Shown here: positions 60,465-64,000 of the stretch, one piece after another
Layout of the letters: each line of letters opens with the position of its first letter
How positions within the stretch are numbered: the stretch's first letter is position 1
NCBI GenBank assembly: GCA_017303675.1
Contig: JAFLBX010000001.1
Span: 1,623,970-1,687,969 of the forward strand
Direction of reading: 5' to 3'
From: Ignavibacteria bacterium
GTDB lineage: Bacteria; Bacteroidota; Ignavibacteria; Tepidaquicellales; OLB5
Length of the DNA stretch: 64,000 nucleotides
Notes under the pieces: model-generated
The model's input: only the letters and a program-made list of their open reading frames with translations
The model's database searches: none
Told to the model about the DNA's origin: nothing
Position numbers and translations under genes: made by a program

Positions 60465-60944
60465 TTAAAAAAGGTCCTCTTCAGATTCGTATTCACGAAT
60501 TTTTTTACGTGAATATGAACCATTTTTTGAGCCTGAGAGAACGTTTAAAAATTGTCTTATCCCTTTAGATACAGCATTTACCATATTTAACGCGTCGAAA
60601 ACATTGGTTTCAACTTCTTTCTGAACCTTCTGCTCAAATTCAACAATAGAATCGGTTGTATCTTTTACAGTATCAACTATTCCGTTAATTTTTGCCGACT
60701 GAATTTTGAGGTTAGATGATATCTCTTTGATATCGTTTGTAATAAGAAGAGAGTTTTCAATTAAAGGTTCGGTTTTTGTGGTAATGTGATCTACTTTGCT
60801 TTCGATATTATCAATTGTGCTGTTGATATTATCGATAGCGCTGACAATACGTTTTAATGCCCTTATGAGGTATATTACCAGCGCTATCAATGCAACATAC
60901 AGCGCAATTACGGCAATGCCAGAGATGAATTCTAATTCCTGCAT
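60465..60944 (-). CDS. DUF948 membrane protein
   Basis: One membrane helix (about 8-30) at the N-terminus is followed by a long coiled coil (about 35-130) with heptads of I/L and N (INNSTIDNIESKVDHI-like). The tail, SRKKIREYESEEDLF, is charged. This matches DUF948, a family usually found beside YtxH genes, as here. It may act as an envelope-associated scaffold; no function is proven. The YtxH gene lies 36 bases upstream. Confidence 0.85.
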   Translation of the reverse strand: MQELEFISGIAVIALYVALIALVIYLIRALKRIVSAIDNINSTIDNIESKVDHITTKTEPLIENSLLITNDIKEISSNLKIQSAKINGIVDTVKDTTDSIVEFEQKVQKEVETNVFDALNMVNAVSKGIRQFLNVLSGSKNGSYSRKKIREYESEEDLF

Positions 60945-60980
60945 TTAACTGCCTTCTAAATTTATAAATGCGCTTTGTTG

Positions 60981-61400
60981 TTATAACTTGTTACGTTCTT
61001 CTTTATATGCATCAACACCGGCTTTAATTGCATCTTTAACCTTTGCTGATTCATCTACGATCTTGCTTTTTGCTGTTTCGTAGGAATTTGATGTTTTTTC
61101 CTTCGCAACATTCAGAATATTATTGGCATCTTCAAGTAAGTTGCCGGCTTTTTTTCTTGCATCAGAAATTAATTCTTCTGAACGCTTTTTGCCTTCATTA
61201 ATGATATCCTGAGCTTTGTGTTTTGCAATATCAAGATATTCTTCTGCATCATCAAGCATTTCGTCTTTCTTGTTCTTAATATCCTGACGAAGTTCTTTAC
61301 CGCTTTTTGGCGCATACAACAGAGCCAAAACGCCGCCAACAATTCCGCCGGCTAAAAAGCCAAGGAATAAACCTTTAGCTACGCCTCTTTCTTCTGACAT
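60981..61400 (-). CDS. YtxH-domain stress-type protein
   Basis: The start at 61400 (MSEERGVAKG) is set by GGAGGA eight bases upstream; the longer frame has none. The YtxH signature is GLFLGFLAGGIVGGVLALLYAPKSG, a hydrophobic segment followed by a kinked GKELR. The rest is an amphipathic helix with repeated A-x-x-K patterns, similar to LEA-like proteins. YtxH proteins are linked to general stress in Bacillus. It pairs with the DUF948 gene. Confidence 0.88.
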   Translation of the reverse strand: MSEERGVAKGLFLGFLAGGIVGGVLALLYAPKSGKELRQDIKNKKDEMLDDAEEYLDIAKHKAQDIINEGKKRSEELISDARKKAGNLLEDANNILNVAKEKTSNSYETAKSKIVDESAKVKDAIKAGVDAYKEERNKL

Positions 61401-61622
61401 AGTGTAATCCTCCAATTTAATTTTTTTACCCATTTTTGTTTGGGAATTATAGTGTTTATGTTTTTTGATTGTTGAAAAATAGCAAAATACCCCTCTATTT
61501 TCAATGTAATTTAATTTACTATTTTCATTAATTTAAACGGAAATTTTGCTTAAAAAGTTCGGAAAAATTGAATTTTTTACAATATTTGTCTGAATTTTAA
61601 ATTAAAGAATTAACAATAATTC

Positions 61623-61651
61623 AAAAGGGTGAAGTTAACTTCACCCTTTTT
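61623..61651 (-). terminator. Terminator of prs
   Basis: AAAAGGGTGAA pairs with TTCACCCTTTT around GTTAAC. It works in both directions and lies 30 bases past the prs stop. The rest of the gap to the YtxH start has no gene. Confidence 0.85.
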
Positions 61652-61679
61652 GTTATCATACTAAAATATAATTTGAATA

Positions 61680-62618
61680 TTATTCTACTTTAAACAGTGC
61701 GCTGATTGACTGATTTTCATTGTTCCTTAATATCGCGTGAGCGAACAGACGGGAAACATCGAGTATTTCAATTTTTTTGGATTTGATATTAAGAGGAACG
61801 GTATTTGCTATAACCAGCTTTTTCAGGCTGGAGTCTTCAATTCGCTGCAACGCTTGCCCTGAAAGGATAGGGTGTGTAGCAGCACCATAGATATCTTTAG
61901 CACCGTGCTTTTTTAAGGCATCAACTGCTGCAACAAAAGTATTGGCAGTATCTATGAGGTCATCAACGATCAAAACATTTTTACCCTCTACATCACCAAT
62001 TATATTCATCACTTCGGCGACGTTTGGTTTTGGCCTGCGTTTATCAATTAAAATAAGCTCAGCGCCAAGGTTTTTGGCGTAGGCGCGTGCGCGTTTAGAG
62101 CCTCCAACATCAGGAGCAGCAACCGCAAGGTTGCGAAGCTTTAATCTTTTGAAATATTTGAGAAGCAGAACTGAGCAGTATAAATGGTCAACCGGAATAT
62201 CAAAAAATCCCTGTAATTGAGGTGCGTGCAGGTCCATGGTAATAATACGGTCAACTCCAGCCTTTGTCAGCAGGTTTGCTATCAGTTTGGCTGTAATTGA
62301 TACACGCGGCATATCTTTTCTATCCTGTCTTGCGTATCCAAAATAAGGGATTACCGCTGTAATTCTTTTCGCAGATGCTCTAACTGCAGCATCTATCATG
62401 ATAAGCAGTTCCATCAGGTTATCTGAAGGCGGGTTGGTTGACTGAACAATATATACATCCTTACCGCGGATATTATCGTTATATTTTACCCAGATCTCAC
62501 CATCTGAAAAATTAACAATACGGCATTTGCCAAGAGGCAGGTCTAAATAATCACATATATGTTTTACAAGGTAGTTAGAGTTTCTTCCTGAAAAAATCTG
62601 TATCTCAGATCTTGCCAT
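61680..62618 (-). CDS. prs: Ribose-phosphate pyrophosphokinase
   Basis: Prs makes PRPP from ribose 5-phosphate and ATP for nucleotide, His and Trp synthesis, feeding PurF among others. The 312-residue enzyme has FGYARQDRK (93-101), the metal loop DLHAPQ...FFDIPVDHL (129-145) and the PRPP loop DDLIDTANTF (219-228). Length and motifs are those of class I. It has its own promoter and terminator. Confidence 0.97.
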   Translation of the reverse strand: MARSEIQIFSGRNSNYLVKHICDYLDLPLGKCRIVNFSDGEIWVKYNDNIRGKDVYIVQSTNPPSDNLMELLIMIDAAVRASAKRITAVIPYFGYARQDRKDMPRVSITAKLIANLLTKAGVDRIITMDLHAPQLQGFFDIPVDHLYCSVLLLKYFKRLKLRNLAVAAPDVGGSKRARAYAKNLGAELILIDKRRPKPNVAEVMNIIGDVEGKNVLIVDDLIDTANTFVAAVDALKKHGAKDIYGAATHPILSGQALQRIEDSSLKKLVIANTVPLNIKSKKIEILDVSRLFAHAILRNNENQSISALFKVE

Positions 62619-62655
62619 TAGGTATTTGTGTTTTCGGATTGTTTTGTGGAATACA

Positions 62656-62686
62656 CAAATTTATTAATTAATATCCGTATAATCAA
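62656..62686 (-). promoter_or_regulatory. prs promoter
   Basis: On the reverse strand TTG (62686-62684), 20 bases, then TAAATTTG (62663-62656), an exact match of TANNTTTG with the same spacing as the lpdA and Ycf48-operon promoters. It lies about 40 bases before the start codon. Confidence 0.55.
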
Positions 62687-62767
62687 TTAGAAAGGAATGC
62701 ACAAAAACTGTTTTTTGAAGCTAAATCTGTGGAAATAAAGTTAATTACTTTTGCAGGGAGATGAGAA

Positions 62768-63718
62768 TTAATTCAGGCAGATCTCTTTTGAACTTATGTA
62801 ATATGATGGCTTAGTGTTGAATTTTATAGTTTGGGCATTTTCGGGCATTAATTTTTTATCTAAATAAATAAAATTATTGGAAATTTTGCCGGATTCAACG
62901 GTAATTTCATTTATAGAAAGCTTTCCAAAATTTTCACCTAATATTGAACCACCGGCATTTACAAACCTGATATTGTTCCTTGAATATACACTGTTTACAT
63001 GCTGGTGGCCGTGTAAAACCAATTCAATTCCCATTTGCGAAAATTTCCTTATAATTTTTTTCTTTCCGCGAAGCTTCATGGTTTGTTTTTCTATTGCAAG
63101 CCACATTGCTGCAGATGATGGTGAACTATCGGCAAGATCTTTATTAAAGTGGTGGTGGGTTACAGCAATTAATTTTTTATTGCTGAAATTTTTCTGCTCC
63201 AGCTTTTTCAGCACAAAATCCATTTTGTGCTTTGATATTTTTCCGTTTGAAGCAAATGGATTTTTCACAACTGAATACCCGGAAATTGAATTGAATCCGG
63301 TGATAACTATTTCATCAAGCTCTTTAATAAACGGAAATGGATTTCCTTCTGGATTTATGTTCTTTTCAAATGATTCCCTGAAGTAGTATACAAATTCATT
63401 TACCTTGCTGTGGAAATTTGTCTTCCTGCATTTACCCGGAAAATTAATTATATCTTCCGCAAGATGAACGCCGCCGAAAATATCGTGGTTACCAATTACA
63501 ACAGTTAATTTATCTTTTTCAAGTAATCCCGCTTTTTTAAGGATATTTCTTGCAATTTCAAAAGAACCAGGATCTGCATTTTCAGTAATATCACCTGAAA
63601 TTATCACATGATCAAAGCTGTTACTATTAATGTAATCAATTAATAGCAGGGTATTGGAGTAATTTTGCTTATTATAGTTTACATCGAGGTGAAGATCTGA
63701 AATATGTGCGATTTTCAT
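62768..63718 (-). CDS. Calcineurin-like metallophosphoesterase
   Basis: The five motifs of the family are in order: AHISDLHLD (Asp8, His10), ISGDITENAD, IGNHDIFGG, VTHHHFN and LHGHQH. The 316 residues lack a signal peptide, so it acts in the cytoplasm, on a phosphomonoester, a phosphodiester or a nucleotide such as cAMP or UDP-diacylglucosamine; the exact substrate is open. A TAAC pair with 11-base spacing and a TANNTTTG element precede it, which suggests control by phosphate. Confidence 0.9.
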   Translation of the reverse strand: MKIAHISDLHLDVNYNKQNYSNTLLLIDYINSNSFDHVIISGDITENADPGSFEIARNILKKAGLLEKDKLTVVIGNHDIFGGVHLAEDIINFPGKCRKTNFHSKVNEFVYYFRESFEKNINPEGNPFPFIKELDEIVITGFNSISGYSVVKNPFASNGKISKHKMDFVLKKLEQKNFSNKKLIAVTHHHFNKDLADSSPSSAAMWLAIEKQTMKLRGKKKIIRKFSQMGIELVLHGHQHVNSVYSRNNIRFVNAGGSILGENFGKLSINEITVESGKISNNFIYLDKKLMPENAQTIKFNTKPSYYISSKEICLN

Positions 63719-63746
63719 TGATGTTTTTTAAGTATGCTTTTTAATT

Positions 63747-63780
63747 CAAAGTTATGCTATTTTTGTTAGGTAATTGTTAG
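63747..63780 (-). promoter_or_regulatory. Promoter and Pho-box-like pair of the metallophosphoesterase gene
   Basis: On the reverse strand CCTAACA occurs twice, 11 bases apart (GTTAGG at 63765 and 63776 on the + strand). An exact -7 element TAACTTTG (63754-63747) follows, and no TTG is present at -33. The box takes the place of the -33 element, as at activated promoters. Confidence 0.45.
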
Positions 63781-63887
63781 GCTGATGTATGCTAACTATT
63801 AATATTTACAATGTGATTTTAAACTTAATTAAGATTGAATTCAGATTTAACGTCGATTTAATAATAATGGGTTATTTTTAATAATAT

Positions 63888-64000
63888 ATGGGACTGAAAA
63901 ATAAACAATTAGAACGATTAACAGAATTTGCTGAAAAGACAATTAAAAAAGCAAATTTGATAACTCTTAAGTTTTATTCAAAAAAAATTAAGTACAGGGT
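63888..64000 (+). CDS. Start of an inositol-monophosphatase-like gene (partial)
   Basis: The frame opens with ATG at 63888 and runs off the window end. The 37 codons read MGLKNKQLERLTEFAEKTIK and end ITLKFYSKKIKYR, the helical opening of inositol monophosphatase / CysQ-like sugar and nucleotide phosphatases (AGEITLKYF type). Too little is present to decide the substrate. It is divergent from the metallophosphoesterase gene, with a shared 169-base gap. Confidence 0.5.
   Translation, partial: MGLKNKQLERLTEFAEKTIKKANLITLKFYSKKIKYR

Overview
The window looks like chromosome from a low-GC member of the Bacteroidota/Chlorobi side of the tree, most likely class Ignavibacteria (Ignavibacteriota) or a close relative. 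The signs are: three secreted proteins ending in a type A type IX secretion (T9SS) sorting domain with the NYPNPFNP motif; DUF4476, DUF5683 and Ycf48-type proteins; TTG-N20-TANNTTTG promoters of Bacteroidota style; and frequent TTG start codons. No insertion sequence, prophage or CRISPR array is visible. The identification is inference, because no rRNA gene is present.

Layout. 0.2-2.7 kb: ECF sigma factor, membrane anti-sigma factor and TlpA-like lipoprotein. 3.0-7.2 kb: tRNA-Leu, then a DNA repair group (recJ, yebC-type gene, ruvC, ruvA). 7.2-9.8 kb: purF and a PHP phosphoesterase. 9.9-11.7 kb: small envelope genes and an MBL-fold lipoprotein. 11.9-15.3 kb: DNA polymerase III delta' subunit, BamA/TamA-like protein, DUF2795. 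15.4-22.8 kb: one reverse-strand operon, hpf-hprK-two peptide-binding lipoproteins-two permeases, without transporter ATPases. 23-27.6 kb: left-handed beta-helix acyltransferase, secG, DUF5683 and secreted proteins. 28-34.4 kb: lpdA, two peroxiredoxins, a HerA-like ATPase, a nucleotidyltransferase, DUF192. 35.3-44 kb: a complete phosphate regulon (phoB, phoR, pstSCAB, phoU, DUF47, Pit transporter). 44-53.3 kb: M61 protease, a double CbxX-type AAA+ ATPase and two tandem Ycf48-like T9SS proteins. 53.4-58.1 kb: envelope proteins, DUF1543, tRNA-Glu, HIT protein. 58.2-64 kb: EF-G-like GTPase, DUF948/YtxH pair, prs, metallophosphoesterase and the start of an inositol-monophosphatase-like gene.

Three non-coding signals stand out. 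First, six intergenic arrays share a strict 7-nt period but not a sequence, and each sits at the 3' end of a gene. Second, TAAC half-sites with the same 11/11/20-bp geometry precede phoB, pstS and the DUF47-pit operon; a related 11-bp pair precedes the metallophosphoesterase. This looks like the Pho box of this lineage. Third, a full promoter followed by a leader with two long perfect inverted repeats precedes the tandem Ycf48-like T9SS genes. Other intergenic spaces carry short hairpin words of the dispersed-repeat type.
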